Of a stretch of 64,000 nt of DNA, positions 14,691 to 24,620 are shown in pieces; within the stretch, counting starts at the first letter, position 1; every line of letters begins with the position of its first letter. The stretch is taken from the NCBI RefSeq assembly GCF_007289895.1, contig NZ_CP041660.1:434001-498000 (forward strand). The letters are read 5' to 3'. Position numbers and translations under genes: made by a program. A model generated the notes under the pieces. The model saw only the letters and a list, made by a program, of their open reading frames with translations, made no database searches and was not told the DNA's origin. The DNA is from Catenovulum sediminis. GTDB lineage: Bacteria > Pseudomonadota > Gammaproteobacteria > Enterobacterales > Alteromonadaceae.

Positions 14691-16607
14691 TTACTGTATT
14701 TCCAAGATGAAAGATTGTAGAGACTGCAGTTGCACGGGTATGTAGCCTACACCATTCACCACATTCATCTGCAAATCTGTTGCGCCCGAAAGCTTTTCAA
14801 GCAAAGTATATGTTCCATCGTTTAATTCCATGGCGATAATTACATGCGCCGGGACAATCAATTCAAATGGATCACTTTTTCGCTGCGCAAAATTAGCCAT
14901 AATAATCAACTTTTGTTGCGCATCAAAACGCGCAAATGCAAACATATCAGCAAGATAACTTTGGTGATTGGCTGAACGATTGACACTGTGTAATTCGGCA
15001 TACTCCCCCATCATTGCTGAACTGGAGGTAATAAAATTTAATAACTTTTGATAAAAATCTCGTAAAGATTTTTCTTCAGTAGTGAGTTGCCCACCATCAA
15101 ATTTACCTTTATTCATCCATCTTTGATGTGCCGGCACCCCTGCATAATCAAAAATGGTTGTTCGGCTCGGATCGCCAAAGCCAGTTTCTTCACTGCCGTC
15201 TTCGCCCACTTCCTGACCAAAATAAATCATCATAGGCGAACTACTGATAGTGGCTGAAACCACCATGGCTGGTTTCCCTTTTTCAGCAGAGCCAGCAAAT
15301 TCAGGGCTGGCAATACGTTGCTCATCATGGTTATCTAAAAAGTGCAATAAATGATGCTCTATATCCGCGAAACGAGCTTGAATATCAACCAAGTTATCGG
15401 TTGAACCCTTGCCTTGCATAACAGGTTTTAAAGTATCGTAAAAATCAACTTTATCGTATAAATAATCCATTTTGCCTAAATGAATATAATCACGGTAAGC
15501 TTTTGGGTTATATATTTCGGCCAATAAAAACGCATCCGGATTTTCCATTTTAATCGCGGAATTCATATAACTCCAAAATTCAACTGGCACCATTTCAGCC
15601 ATATCATAACGAAAACCATCTACCCCTTTAGCCGTCCAAAATAGCGCAATGTCTTTAAACTTTATCCAAGAATCCGGCACAGATTTACCTTGCCAAAACT
15701 TAAAATGCGCGCGGTAGTCTTTTTTTGCATATTCGGCCGGCAACGTCGGGAAATCTTTACTGCCATCAGGTCGCACACCATAGTTTACCTTTACTGTTTC
15801 ATACCAGTCATTAAAGTCAGGCTGTGCTTTTCGAGAACCATTACCCGTCCATTTAGCGGGTATTTCAGTAAATTGGCCATCAGCCAACGGGTGTTTATCG
15901 CCACCTAATGGCTGGTAATCATTTTTTGCCACCGGCACTGCAAACTCTTGCCCCGGGATATAGTAAAAATTGTTGTCACGGGCATATTCCACGCTGGTAT
16001 CATCTGATTCGCCAAAGTCTTCGACACCTGCGGGTTTGCCTAACGATTGATATTGTCGCGCGACATGGTTTGGCACGATATCAATAAGCACCTTCATATT
16101 TTGTTGATGTGTACGCTCAATTAATGCTTCAAACTCAGCCACTCTATTGGCCGGATCAATGGCCAAATCTGGGTTAACTGAATAGTAGTCTTTTACTGCA
16201 TAAGGTGAACCCGCGCGACCTTTCACTACATCGGGGTCGTCCTGACTGATACCATAAGCGGTATAATCATTAATCACAGCATGGTGCGGCACACCGGTAT
16301 ACCAGATATGCGTGACCCCCAAATTTCTAATTTCACTTAATGCTTTTTCAGTGAAATCAGCAAACTTACCGACACCATTTTCTTCTATCGTACCCCAAGG
16401 TTTATTCGTGGTGTTGGTATTGCCAAACAAGCGAGTGAAAACCTGATACACAACCGCTTTTTGTTGGGTGTTGTGTGGCATTTGCATAGCACTAGAAGTT
16501 TGCTTAGTTTCAGACTGCATTGTCGTTGCACATGCTGTCAGTATAGCTAAGGTGGCAGCAGTTATCGTTAACGAAATTAAATTACTTTTATAAATCGGTT
16601 TTTTCAT
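14691..16607 (-). CDS. GH13 alpha-amylase family lipoprotein
   Basis: 638 residues. The signal peptide ends in a lipobox (AILTAC, Cys26), so the enzyme is likely tethered to a membrane. The four GH13 regions are present in order: VLIDIVPNHV (about 168), GFRYDMAE (about 327; Asp nucleophile), LLAEIYN (about 360; Glu acid/base) and FLDNHDEQR (about 420; third Asp). A short C-terminal beta domain follows. It should cleave alpha-1,4 glucans or maltodextrins; exact specificity cannot be read. It lies downstream of the large TonB-dependent receptor on the same strand, with a terminator-like hairpin between, and next to the pullulanase gene, forming a starch/glycogen-use locus. Confidence 0.88.
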   Translation of the reverse strand: MKKPIYKSNLISLTITAATLAILTACATTMQSETKQTSSAMQMPHNTQQKAVVYQVFTRLFGNTNTTNKPWGTIEENGVGKFADFTEKALSEIRNLGVTHIWYTGVPHHAVINDYTAYGISQDDPDVVKGRAGSPYAVKDYYSVNPDLAIDPANRVAEFEALIERTHQQNMKVLIDIVPNHVARQYQSLGKPAGVEDFGESDDTSVEYARDNNFYYIPGQEFAVPVAKNDYQPLGGDKHPLADGQFTEIPAKWTGNGSRKAQPDFNDWYETVKVNYGVRPDGSKDFPTLPAEYAKKDYRAHFKFWQGKSVPDSWIKFKDIALFWTAKGVDGFRYDMAEMVPVEFWSYMNSAIKMENPDAFLLAEIYNPKAYRDYIHLGKMDYLYDKVDFYDTLKPVMQGKGSTDNLVDIQARFADIEHHLLHFLDNHDEQRIASPEFAGSAEKGKPAMVVSATISSSPMMIYFGQEVGEDGSEETGFGDPSRTTIFDYAGVPAHQRWMNKGKFDGGQLTTEEKSLRDFYQKLLNFITSSSAMMGEYAELHSVNRSANHQSYLADMFAFARFDAQQKLIIMANFAQRKSDPFELIVPAHVIIAMELNDGTYTLLEKLSGATDLQMNVVNGVGYIPVQLQSLQSFILEIQ

Positions 16608-16629
16608 TGCTTCTCTCTGCAGAAACTAA

Positions 16630-16663
16630 AAGAAAAAGGCCGCTATTATATTAAATAGCAGCC
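16630..16663 (-). terminator. Rho-independent terminator after the TonB-dependent receptor gene
   Basis: On the minus strand, GGCTGCTATT and AATAGCGGCC form a stem with one mismatch and a short AT loop, followed by TTTTTCTTTT. It sits between the receptor stop (16700) and the amylase start (16607), so it may end the receptor message or attenuate read-through into the amylase. Confidence 0.7.
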
Positions 16664-16699
16664 AAAGCTAAATTTATCATGAGTCGTTACAGACGATAG

Positions 16700-19600
16700 T
16701 TACAAACTATAGTTAAAGCCTAAGAAGTAATTACGACCAAAATATTGGATAGTACCGGTTTTACTTTCGTCTCCGAAATAAGAACGGTTCGCTTCATCTG
16801 TTAAGTTGTTAACAGAAAAAATCACGTTAAAGTCGTCAGTAAATTTATACTTTAACTGGTAGTCCATAATCATTTCATCGGTGAAAAATGCAGACTGATC
16901 TTGCCCTGTCGCAATTTGTCGACCTAAGTATGACTCGCGGTAACGCGCATTAAGATAGGTTTCAACCATGTCATTGTTGTAAAACAAGGTAAAGCTATAA
17001 ATACTGGGTGACAAACCTTCAATGGGCGTATTGACATCACCTTGACCATTACCAATGCTGATGGTTCGGGTTATTTCACTTTCAGTGTGAGAATAGCTGC
17101 CGGAGAAACCTAAGCCAGATAAAGCACCGGGTAAAAAGTCAAACGTTTGGGTATAACCTATTTCATAACCACGAACATAACCACCTTGCTCGTTATTTAC
17201 TGTTACCGTTAAATCGCCCGGCTCAACTGGCTGACCACTGTCTGAAGTAGTTGGTAAATCAATACCGACTTGCGCAAACGGGAAGTCAAATATTGTAGTT
17301 GTATCAGTAAATGACTCTATGTCCTTGTTAAATAGCGCAACAAAGAAGGTACCGTCTGTTTCAGTAAAATAATGCTCATATGAAACATCAACCTGTGTTG
17401 CTAGAAAAGGTTCTAAATACGGGCTGGTGCTCATATCCATGTTAACCACATCTTTGCCATCACGCGCGCGATTTGTTTGGTAATTGTAGTTACCGCTAAT
17501 CGCCATTTCTGACATTTCAGGACGCGCCATCACCTTTGCAGCCGCAAATTTTAAATAATCGCTATCGGTCAGCTCTAAACTCAAGTTTAACGAAGGTAAT
17601 ACATTGTCAAACTTGTGGCTGATTTCACGGTATAAATGCGAGCTTTCGGTTTGACCAACATCATCAGTAATTGCATCGCCCATGTCCACAACTTCTAGCA
17701 CTTCTCGGCCATCTTTATCAATCACTGGGTCGCCATTGTCATCTGTTTTAACACGACGTGAGGTTGGCGCTGCCGACACACCAAAGGCAATTTGTTCGGT
17801 TTCAACAAATCGCACACCTAGGTTACCTGTTAATCTTAAATCAAACACTGAAGTATCGATGTTCGCCATAACATAAGCAGATTTTACTTTTTCAGTAATG
17901 TCATTATCTTGTGTGATGGTCCAGTCAGCACCATCCCAAACATCCACCGGGTCGCGCTTTAATGGATTCCCCTCAGCATCCACCAACCATTTATCGGCAA
18001 TCGCTTCATTATCAATTGAAATAAATGCCGGTAGCGATGAAAATTCACCGCCTAACTTAACGACGTTCACTTCGTCTGCGCTAAGCTGGTAAGGCTGGAA
18101 CCTTTCTTTTTCTTCACCACCAGCCCAAACAATATAGTTACCTTGGCGCATCTCATCCCAGCTACGTTCATTGCGGTGCACACCATTTTCAAAATGACCC
18201 GGACCACCATAAGACCATACGCCACGTTCTAATAAGTGCGTTCTTTCTGAAACCCGCACGCCAGCTTCAACCGAGCGAATAAAGTCATTGTCCAGTTCAT
18301 ATTTGATATCTAGGCGCAACGCATCTGCTTGGTTTTCTTCAAAGCGCGGGAACTGCGAATAACTGGTTACCATCATTTTGTTGGCATCGGTAAAATCAAT
18401 CGCCTCACCCGCGGTATTGGTCACACTGACGGTTGGTACTTTCAGACCATTCATGCGGTAATCTAAAACCAGATCGGTTTCAACTTTAGGGGTAGCTGCA
18501 GCTGAATTTTCAAACATCAAAATATTGATGGTTCGGTCAAATGAATCTTCCGATGCTTTAGAATGCGACCAGTCAGCAGTAATCATAAAATTATCAAATA
18601 CCCACTCGGCGTTTAAGCCTAATGTTAAAGTATCACTTTTACGGGTTGCATCATCTGCCATATTACTAATTTGCAGTGGGTTTACACCGGCGCTGCCATT
18701 TTGGTCAATACAAGGTGCTTGCACTTTGCCATCTGTTGCTGCATTACATGAGTCAGTGGGATCATAGGTCGCAAATGGCGTATTAAGCGCCGCATAATAT
18801 GTACCACCAATAATTGAATAACCTTCTTGGTCGTTGCCGACAATGCTTGGGTCATTCATCTCAACGCTACTTAAATGATTGGTCGAATTTATGCTACCTA
18901 AACCTGTCACCTGAATGCCGCGATCCCATGCGGTTGCATCAAATGTTGAATAAAACGCGTCAGCTTTTAAAGTAAAGTTATCCGTTGGCTGCCAGACAAT
19001 TGCCGACATAATACCGTTGCGTTCATCCTCACCGCCGCGCGACATCATTTCAAAGCTGCCACTATAGGCAAAACAACCGCCTTCACGCCAGTACGGGTCA
19101 GTTTCCTGATTGCCACAATCACTTAAACCGTTCAGGCCATCTACGCGAACTTGATCGTAGGTAAAGTCATAACCGACAAACTGAGTCGAAACCCGCGGTT
19201 GAAATAAACGTGCAACCCCTAAAGCGACACCTAACGTATCATCTAAAAATTTAGCCTGCATAGAGGCGCTAAAGCGATGGCCAACTGATACTGCATCAGG
19301 GTGATCATCAGAGCGTGAATTTGTCGTCAGCTGACCATTAAAATTGGCTTTAAAATCTTCCCCCATTTTCAACGGGTTTGCTGTTTGTAAATCGATAGTA
19401 CCTGCAACACCACCTTCAATTAATGAAGCTTTTTGAGATTTGTGTACTTGCGCTGTGGTAATCAGCTCAGAAGGAAATTGAGAAAATTCGACACTGCGGC
19501 CACCCGCTGACGAAACTTGTTCTCGGCCATTTAAGGTTGCAAATACATATTGGCCCGATAAACCTCGAATGTTTAATTCACTGGCTTGGCCACCATTTCG

Positions 19601-19933
19601 AATTGCCGTAACACCGGGTAAACGCGATAAAGAATCTGAGATAGAAAGATCCGGCAATGAACCTAGGTCATCCGCTGTTACCGCATCAACCATAGTATCA
19701 GAGAAGCGTTTGATATTTACCGACTCAATTAAACTGCGGCGCATACCGGTAACTTGAATCACTTCAGTTTCTTCTTCTGCTTGCTCTTCTAATTGCTCTT
19801 CTAATTGCTCTTCTACGTGTTTTAATTTCGCGAGCTCTTGCTCTGCTTCTTGCGCATGTAGGGTGCTGAACGTCATACCGCTGGTAACCAGTGCTAGGGT
19901 CAACAGACTCGGTTTGAATTTGCTCATATGCAT
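16700..19933 (-). CDS. TonB-dependent receptor, large oligosaccharide-type (TIGR01782-like)
   Basis: 1,077 residues. After a signal peptide (to about residue 27, TLHAQ) comes an unusual Glu-rich LEEQ repeat (about 40-56). A TonB box-like TEVIQVTG follows, then a plug domain (LPDLSISDSLSRLPGV, NIRGLSGQYVFATLNGR, SLIEGGVAGTIDLQT) and a long outer-membrane barrel ending GFNYSL. The plug motifs are those of the large receptors for plant and algal oligosaccharides in Alteromonadales and Xanthomonadales. It is divergent from the pullulanase and followed by a GH13 amylase, so malto-oligosaccharides are the probable substrate (inference). Two in-frame ATGs six bases apart follow a GAGGAAAG site; the upstream one is used here. 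Confidence 0.9.
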   Translation of the reverse strand: MHMSKFKPSLLTLALVTSGMTFSTLHAQEAEQELAKLKHVEEQLEEQLEEQAEEETEVIQVTGMRRSLIESVNIKRFSDTMVDAVTADDLGSLPDLSISDSLSRLPGVTAIRNGGQASELNIRGLSGQYVFATLNGREQVSSAGGRSVEFSQFPSELITTAQVHKSQKASLIEGGVAGTIDLQTANPLKMGEDFKANFNGQLTTNSRSDDHPDAVSVGHRFSASMQAKFLDDTLGVALGVARLFQPRVSTQFVGYDFTYDQVRVDGLNGLSDCGNQETDPYWREGGCFAYSGSFEMMSRGGEDERNGIMSAIVWQPTDNFTLKADAFYSTFDATAWDRGIQVTGLGSINSTNHLSSVEMNDPSIVGNDQEGYSIIGGTYYAALNTPFATYDPTDSCNAATDGKVQAPCIDQNGSAGVNPLQISNMADDATRKSDTLTLGLNAEWVFDNFMITADWSHSKASEDSFDRTINILMFENSAAATPKVETDLVLDYRMNGLKVPTVSVTNTAGEAIDFTDANKMMVTSYSQFPRFEENQADALRLDIKYELDNDFIRSVEAGVRVSERTHLLERGVWSYGGPGHFENGVHRNERSWDEMRQGNYIVWAGGEEKERFQPYQLSADEVNVVKLGGEFSSLPAFISIDNEAIADKWLVDAEGNPLKRDPVDVWDGADWTITQDNDITEKVKSAYVMANIDTSVFDLRLTGNLGVRFVETEQIAFGVSAAPTSRRVKTDDNGDPVIDKDGREVLEVVDMGDAITDDVGQTESSHLYREISHKFDNVLPSLNLSLELTDSDYLKFAAAKVMARPEMSEMAISGNYNYQTNRARDGKDVVNMDMSTSPYLEPFLATQVDVSYEHYFTETDGTFFVALFNKDIESFTDTTTIFDFPFAQVGIDLPTTSDSGQPVEPGDLTVTVNNEQGGYVRGYEIGYTQTFDFLPGALSGLGFSGSYSHTESEITRTISIGNGQGDVNTPIEGLSPSIYSFTLFYNNDMVETYLNARYRESYLGRQIATGQDQSAFFTDEMIMDYQLKYKFTDDFNVIFSVNNLTDEANRSYFGDESKTGTIQYFGRNYFLGFNYSL

Positions 19934-20025
19934 CTTTCCTCAAACTTTTTTATTGTGAATTTGAAATTGTTTCCGCTTAGCCAAGCCACAAACGGATTCT
20001 GGATTAATGACATAATATCAACAGC

Positions 20026-20080
20026 ACGGTTAAGAAACGGTTAAGAAATTCCCTCTTTTTCTTAACCGTTTCTTAACCGT
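20026..20080. promoter_or_regulatory. Perfect 23-bp inverted repeat of doubled 11-mers in divergent promoter region
   Basis: The arms at 20026-20048 and 20058-20080 are exact reverse complements with a 9-base spacer. Each arm is itself a direct repeat of ACGGTTAAGAA, so four half-sites are spaced one helical turn apart. It lies centrally between the receptor (start 19933) and the pullulanase (start 20159). Most likely a cooperative operator shared by both genes; it could also form a strong hairpin in either leader RNA. Confidence 0.7.
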
Positions 20081-20158
20081 ACAGACAGTAAACTATGTGT
20101 AATGCCTAATAATAGGTGCAATTTCAGAATCACATTTTAAGCACTGGAGTGAGAACAA

Positions 20159-23100
20159 ATGATCAACAGACAGATACAACTCTCCTTAGTTGCAGCCACA
20201 GTGTCCGCTGCACTCACAGGGTGTAACGTGTCAAACGAAAAAGGGCTGGACGAAGTAGACAATATAACAAAAGTGGATACCTCCCTTGTTTGCTCATATC
20301 CCGAAACCATTAAAGTAGACAGTTTTGGTAACACCATCCTAGATGAGAATGGCAGCCAACAATGCGAACGGGTCGAATTAGTATGCGCCGGCCAAGAATA
20401 CAATCCAATTCTGCACGCATGTGAAGCTAAAGGGCGTCATCCAAAAGCACCGTTAGAACGCGCAGATGCAATTCCGGCTAATGTAGAAGGTGAAGGTGAA
20501 AAATTCGCTACACTATTTTTCTGGCGCGAAGGTTTAACCGTAGAAAAAGACGTCATTGGTGATGGTGTAGATGATTTAATCATTCACGCCTGGAATAGCG
20601 AAGACTGTAACGCCTACGACCCGACTTATATTGAAGGTGAAGGTGCCAGTCAGGATCCTGAAAATGGAGAATACTGGGGCACAGACTGGGCGACCGGTAT
20701 CAAACCAGATGGTTTAGATGAAAACTACGGTGTTTTCTGGACATTTAGGCTAGTTGAAAACCATACAGACTGTTTTAACTTTATCATTCACGAAGGCAGC
20801 ACTAAAACCCCCGTTGAAGAAAACATGCGCGGTTATATTGATGATCGTAACCCTGACAGAATGAGTTATGTTGCGGTCGGTTCAACAAATCAACCAGTTG
20901 CTTCACTGCATCCTTATCATAGCGAACCGGATGATCCGACAGACGGTGTGCGTCAAATTAACCCTCAATTAGCAACACACTGGTTTGATACCAATGTTGT
21001 TTTATACAACAACGAAGAAGCGCAAAGCATTCGCCTTTATTACTCTGACAGTATGCCCAAATTATTCCCGGGTGAAGGCTATCGCGGTGTCGACTATATC
21101 GAGTTTGTCAGAAATGAAGGGGCACTAACAGAAGAGCAAAAAAACAGAGCATTATCCTATCGTGATGGCATGACGCCATTTACGACGACGGCCGTTGATC
21201 CTGATAAGGCTGTTGATCCTGAACTTGCAAAAGATATGCTGCAAGGCAGAGTGGTGGCAATAGCGCTCGATGCCAATGGCGATATGATTGCCGGTAATTT
21301 GGTCAATACAGGTGGCGTATTAGATGCCTTGTATACCATGGGTGATGCCGATGCCGATGAAGCCAAATTAGGTATCACTTATGAAGGTGATAACGTCACG
21401 GCAAGTGTTTGGGCACCCACCGCGATGAATGTCACACTTAAGTTATACAATGATAAAAATGCGGCGGGTGAATATACCTCAGCCGGCGATCACAAGATGA
21501 CGTTTGATAAAACCACCGGCATCTGGACCTATCAAGGTACGCGCGCAGAGTTAGACAGAAAACTATTCCGTTATGAAGTAAACGTATTTCACCATTTAAA
21601 TGATGAATTTGTCACACACGAAGTCATCGACCCGTATGCAGTCAGCCTGACGACTAATGCACGTTATGCGCGTTTTGTAGACCTTAACGATGATGATTTA
21701 AAACCTGATAATTGGGATGACCATAGCATTCCAGCCGCTGGCACCCCGGAAGATATCGTCGTTTATGAAGGTCATATTCGTGATTTTTCTATCTTAGATG
21801 AATCTACACCGGCAGAGCACAGAGGTAAATATTTAGCTTTTGCACAACAAGATACTGCACCGGTTAATCACTTAAAAGAATTAGCAGAAGCAGGTATTAC
21901 CCATTTTCAGGTTTTACCGGCCAATGATATTGCATCGGTTAATGAAGATGTCTCCCAACGCATCGAAATTCACAATACGGTAGGTGATTTATGTGCCGTT
22001 CATAGCAAAGCGCAAGTATGTAGTTTTGCCAATGAAGGTGTCGTCATTAAAGATCTGTTAGAAACTTACGATCCGCTCAGTGAACGGGGACGTCAGTTAC
22101 TGAATGATTTAAAAGGCTTTGATGGTTTTAACTGGGGTTATGATCCACAAGCGTATAACGCACCAGAAGGCAGTTATGCAAGTAACCCTGAAGATACATC
22201 GCGCATTGTTGAAATGCGTACCATGATACAAAGTTTACACGAAATGGGCCTACGAACTTCATTAGACGTTGTCTACAACCATACAAGCTCGTCAGGTTTA
22301 TGGGATAACTCAGTGCTGGATAAAATTGTCCCTGGTTATTATCACAGACGTGACATTGCAACGGGTGATGTATTGGGCGAAACCTGCTGTCAGGACACCG
22401 CAGCTGAGCATGTTATGTTTGGCAAACTCATGACGGACACATTGGTTTCTTGGTCTGCAAACTATAAGTTTGATGCCTTCCGTTTTGATTTAATGAACTT
22501 CTTACCCAAAGACAGCATACTGGCAGCCAGAGAAGCGGTTAAAGCAGTAGACGCTGATGCACATTTTTACGGCGAAGGCTGGAATTACGGCGTGGTTGCA
22601 ACTACAGGTGGCACGCAGGCTAATATGGCTGGCACTGAAGTTTCAACTTTTTCTGATGTGCAGCGTGATGGCGTGCGCAGTGCCGCTTTCTTTAATACTG
22701 ATGGCGAAGCAAATGATGTCGACCAAATCAGAATTGGTTTAGCGGCTAATATTGCCAGTTACGTATTGAAAGCCAGTACAGGCAGTTTTGGCGAAGCGAG
22801 CTCGCACAATAAACCGGGACAAGCGCTCGACCCTGCTGATACGGTAAATTATGTAGATAAACATGACAATGAAACCCTGTGGGATCAATTGCAATACAAC
22901 TTGCCTGCCGGTTTATCCGCGTATGAAAGAACGCGCATCCATGCGGTTGCAGGTTCATTCCCACTCTTAAGTCAAGGGATTCCATTTTTACAAATGGGCT
23001 CTGACTTATTGCGTTCAAAATCAATGGATCGTGATACCTACAATTCGGGTGATTGGCTTAACAAAGTAGATTTTACTAAAAACAGCAATAACTGGGGCGT

Positions 23101-24394
23101 TTCACTGCCACTTGTTGTTAGTGATGACAACCGTGCGAAAGAATTGTTGGCCAACTCAAATATTCGAGTGAGTAACAGCGAAATTGAACTGGCATCTGAT
23201 TTATATCAGGAGTTCTTAAAAATCCGCAAAAGCAGTCATTTATTCCGCTTAACCACGGCTGAACAAATTAAAGACCGTTTAGGCTTCCACAATGTAGGGG
23301 CTAACCAGACACATGGTGTGATTGTCATGAGCATTGACGATGGTGCCGGTTGTTTAAATTCAGTACAGGATTTTGAAGGAAACTGTGATGAAACAGTAGA
23401 TGGCAATATGCGTGCAGATTTAGACCCGAACTTCGACGCTATGGTAGTGGTATTTAACGGTACAAATATCGAACAGACAATGCGTATACCGACCGCCGAA
23501 GGATTTACCCTGCATACTGTACAACAAAACTCTGCCGATTCAGTCACCACTGGAGCAAGCTTTACTGCAGATAACAGCGATGGCTTATTTACCGTACCTG
23601 CATATACCACAGCGGTATTTGCTAAAGTACAGACAGGTGCGCAAGGCACGGGTTTAAATGCCTTAGCAACAGTCGGAAATCCAGATGCTAGTGCTATTGA
23701 TAAACCGACCTATGGCGAGACCACGGTGTATATTCGCGGTGACGTCAACGAAACGATTTGGAGCACAGATGACCCTATGCTGTATGTTGGCAACAATACC
23801 TATGTGACCTCTATTTATCTAACCGCAAAAGCAGAGGCTTATCAGTTTAAGTTTGCATCCGATGACTGGAATACTGTGAACTACGGCGCTGGCAGCAATA
23901 GCACTGTCACATTAGGCACAGGGAGCGCCCTGGACGGTTCAGGTAATGCGCATCTAACCATTGTTGAAGACGGTCATTATCTCTTTATGGTCGATGCCAG
24001 TAATGCAGCGAAGCCGGTTGTTACTGTCAGCAAAGAAACGTTACCCTACTCAGGCACCGCAGTGTATCTGCGTGGTTTTAACGACGACTGGGGCACAAGC
24101 AATCAGTTCACCTATTTTGGTAATGGTTACTACGCGTTTGATACGACAGCAACAGAAAATACACAATTCAAAATAGCTGAAGAAAGTTGGGGTAATGTCA
24201 ATTTTGGTGCTGCCACAGAATCAAGCTTCACCAATTTTGGCCAGCCACTTGCACTGACACATGGCGGCGCGAGCCCCAACAGTGTGTTGAATGTAAATGC
24301 CCCGGTAGACTTGAAATTTATATTCCATGTATCGGATGAAAGCAGCAATACAGCAACGGTTACGGTAGTCGACACTAAAGAATACGGACTATAG
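20159..24394 (+). CDS. pulA: Multidomain pullulanase-type alpha-1,6-glucosidase lipoprotein
   Basis: 1,411 residues. The lipobox is ALTGC (Cys22). Domains in order: a PUD-like starch-binding domain (about 113-225, TLFFWREG...WNSEDCNAYDP), CBM48 (about 404-515, VTASVWAPTAMNVTLKLY) and a GH13 catalytic barrel. The barrel has VVYEGHIRDFS (532), NWGYDP, LDVVYNHT (701), AFRFDLMNF (Asp about 775), YGEGWNYG (Glu about 805) and DKHDNETLW (about 900). A pullulanase C-terminal region follows, then two related beta domains at about 1189 and 1300 (VYIRG/VYLRG...QFKFA/QFKIA) that look like extra starch-binding modules. YNWGYDP-type and YGEGW motifs mark debranching enzymes acting on alpha-1,6 links. SD GGAGTGAG fits the start. 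It should supply debranched glucans to the divergent receptor. Confidence 0.92.
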   Translation: MINRQIQLSLVAATVSAALTGCNVSNEKGLDEVDNITKVDTSLVCSYPETIKVDSFGNTILDENGSQQCERVELVCAGQEYNPILHACEAKGRHPKAPLERADAIPANVEGEGEKFATLFFWREGLTVEKDVIGDGVDDLIIHAWNSEDCNAYDPTYIEGEGASQDPENGEYWGTDWATGIKPDGLDENYGVFWTFRLVENHTDCFNFIIHEGSTKTPVEENMRGYIDDRNPDRMSYVAVGSTNQPVASLHPYHSEPDDPTDGVRQINPQLATHWFDTNVVLYNNEEAQSIRLYYSDSMPKLFPGEGYRGVDYIEFVRNEGALTEEQKNRALSYRDGMTPFTTTAVDPDKAVDPELAKDMLQGRVVAIALDANGDMIAGNLVNTGGVLDALYTMGDADADEAKLGITYEGDNVTASVWAPTAMNVTLKLYNDKNAAGEYTSAGDHKMTFDKTTGIWTYQGTRAELDRKLFRYEVNVFHHLNDEFVTHEVIDPYAVSLTTNARYARFVDLNDDDLKPDNWDDHSIPAAGTPEDIVVYEGHIRDFSILDESTPAEHRGKYLAFAQQDTAPVNHLKELAEAGITHFQVLPANDIASVNEDVSQRIEIHNTVGDLCAVHSKAQVCSFANEGVVIKDLLETYDPLSERGRQLLNDLKGFDGFNWGYDPQAYNAPEGSYASNPEDTSRIVEMRTMIQSLHEMGLRTSLDVVYNHTSSSGLWDNSVLDKIVPGYYHRRDIATGDVLGETCCQDTAAEHVMFGKLMTDTLVSWSANYKFDAFRFDLMNFLPKDSILAAREAVKAVDADAHFYGEGWNYGVVATTGGTQANMAGTEVSTFSDVQRDGVRSAAFFNTDGEANDVDQIRIGLAANIASYVLKASTGSFGEASSHNKPGQALDPADTVNYVDKHDNETLWDQLQYNLPAGLSAYERTRIHAVAGSFPLLSQGIPFLQMGSDLLRSKSMDRDTYNSGDWLNKVDFTKNSNNWGVSLPLVVSDDNRAKELLANSNIRVSNSEIELASDLYQEFLKIRKSSHLFRLTTAEQIKDRLGFHNVGANQTHGVIVMSIDDGAGCLNSVQDFEGNCDETVDGNMRADLDPNFDAMVVVFNGTNIEQTMRIPTAEGFTLHTVQQNSADSVTTGASFTADNSDGLFTVPAYTTAVFAKVQTGAQGTGLNALATVGNPDASAIDKPTYGETTVYIRGDVNETIWSTDDPMLYVGNNTYVTSIYLTAKAEAYQFKFASDDWNTVNYGAGSNSTVTLGTGSALDGSGNAHLTIVEDGHYLFMVDASNAAKPVVTVSKETLPYSGTAVYLRGFNDDWGTSNQFTYFGNGYYAFDTTATENTQFKIAEESWGNVNFGAATESSFTNFGQPLALTHGGASPNSVLNVNAPVDLKFIFHVSDESSNTATVTVVDTKEYGL

Positions 24395-24449
24395 TTAACC
24401 CATTTCAGGAGAATCCCCTGTCGCACGGAAGCGCACTTACACACAAATC

Positions 24450-24483
24450 AAAAGCCAGTGGTGACCCCCACTGGCTTTTTACA
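24450..24483 (+). terminator. Rho-independent terminator after pulA
   Basis: AAAAGCCAGTGG and CCACTGGCTTTTT form a perfect stem around a five-base loop, ending in a T run. Confidence 0.85.
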
Positions 24484-24620
24484 TATTAATCATCCCATAG
24501 CAGTTTTTCACAAAAGCAGTGTTAGGCCAAAGCATTGATTATTAACTTGGGTTTATAGTGGCGCAATTGAAAGATGATGTTAGAATTTAACCAACAGATT
24601 AAAACAAATTTGGGAGTGCT

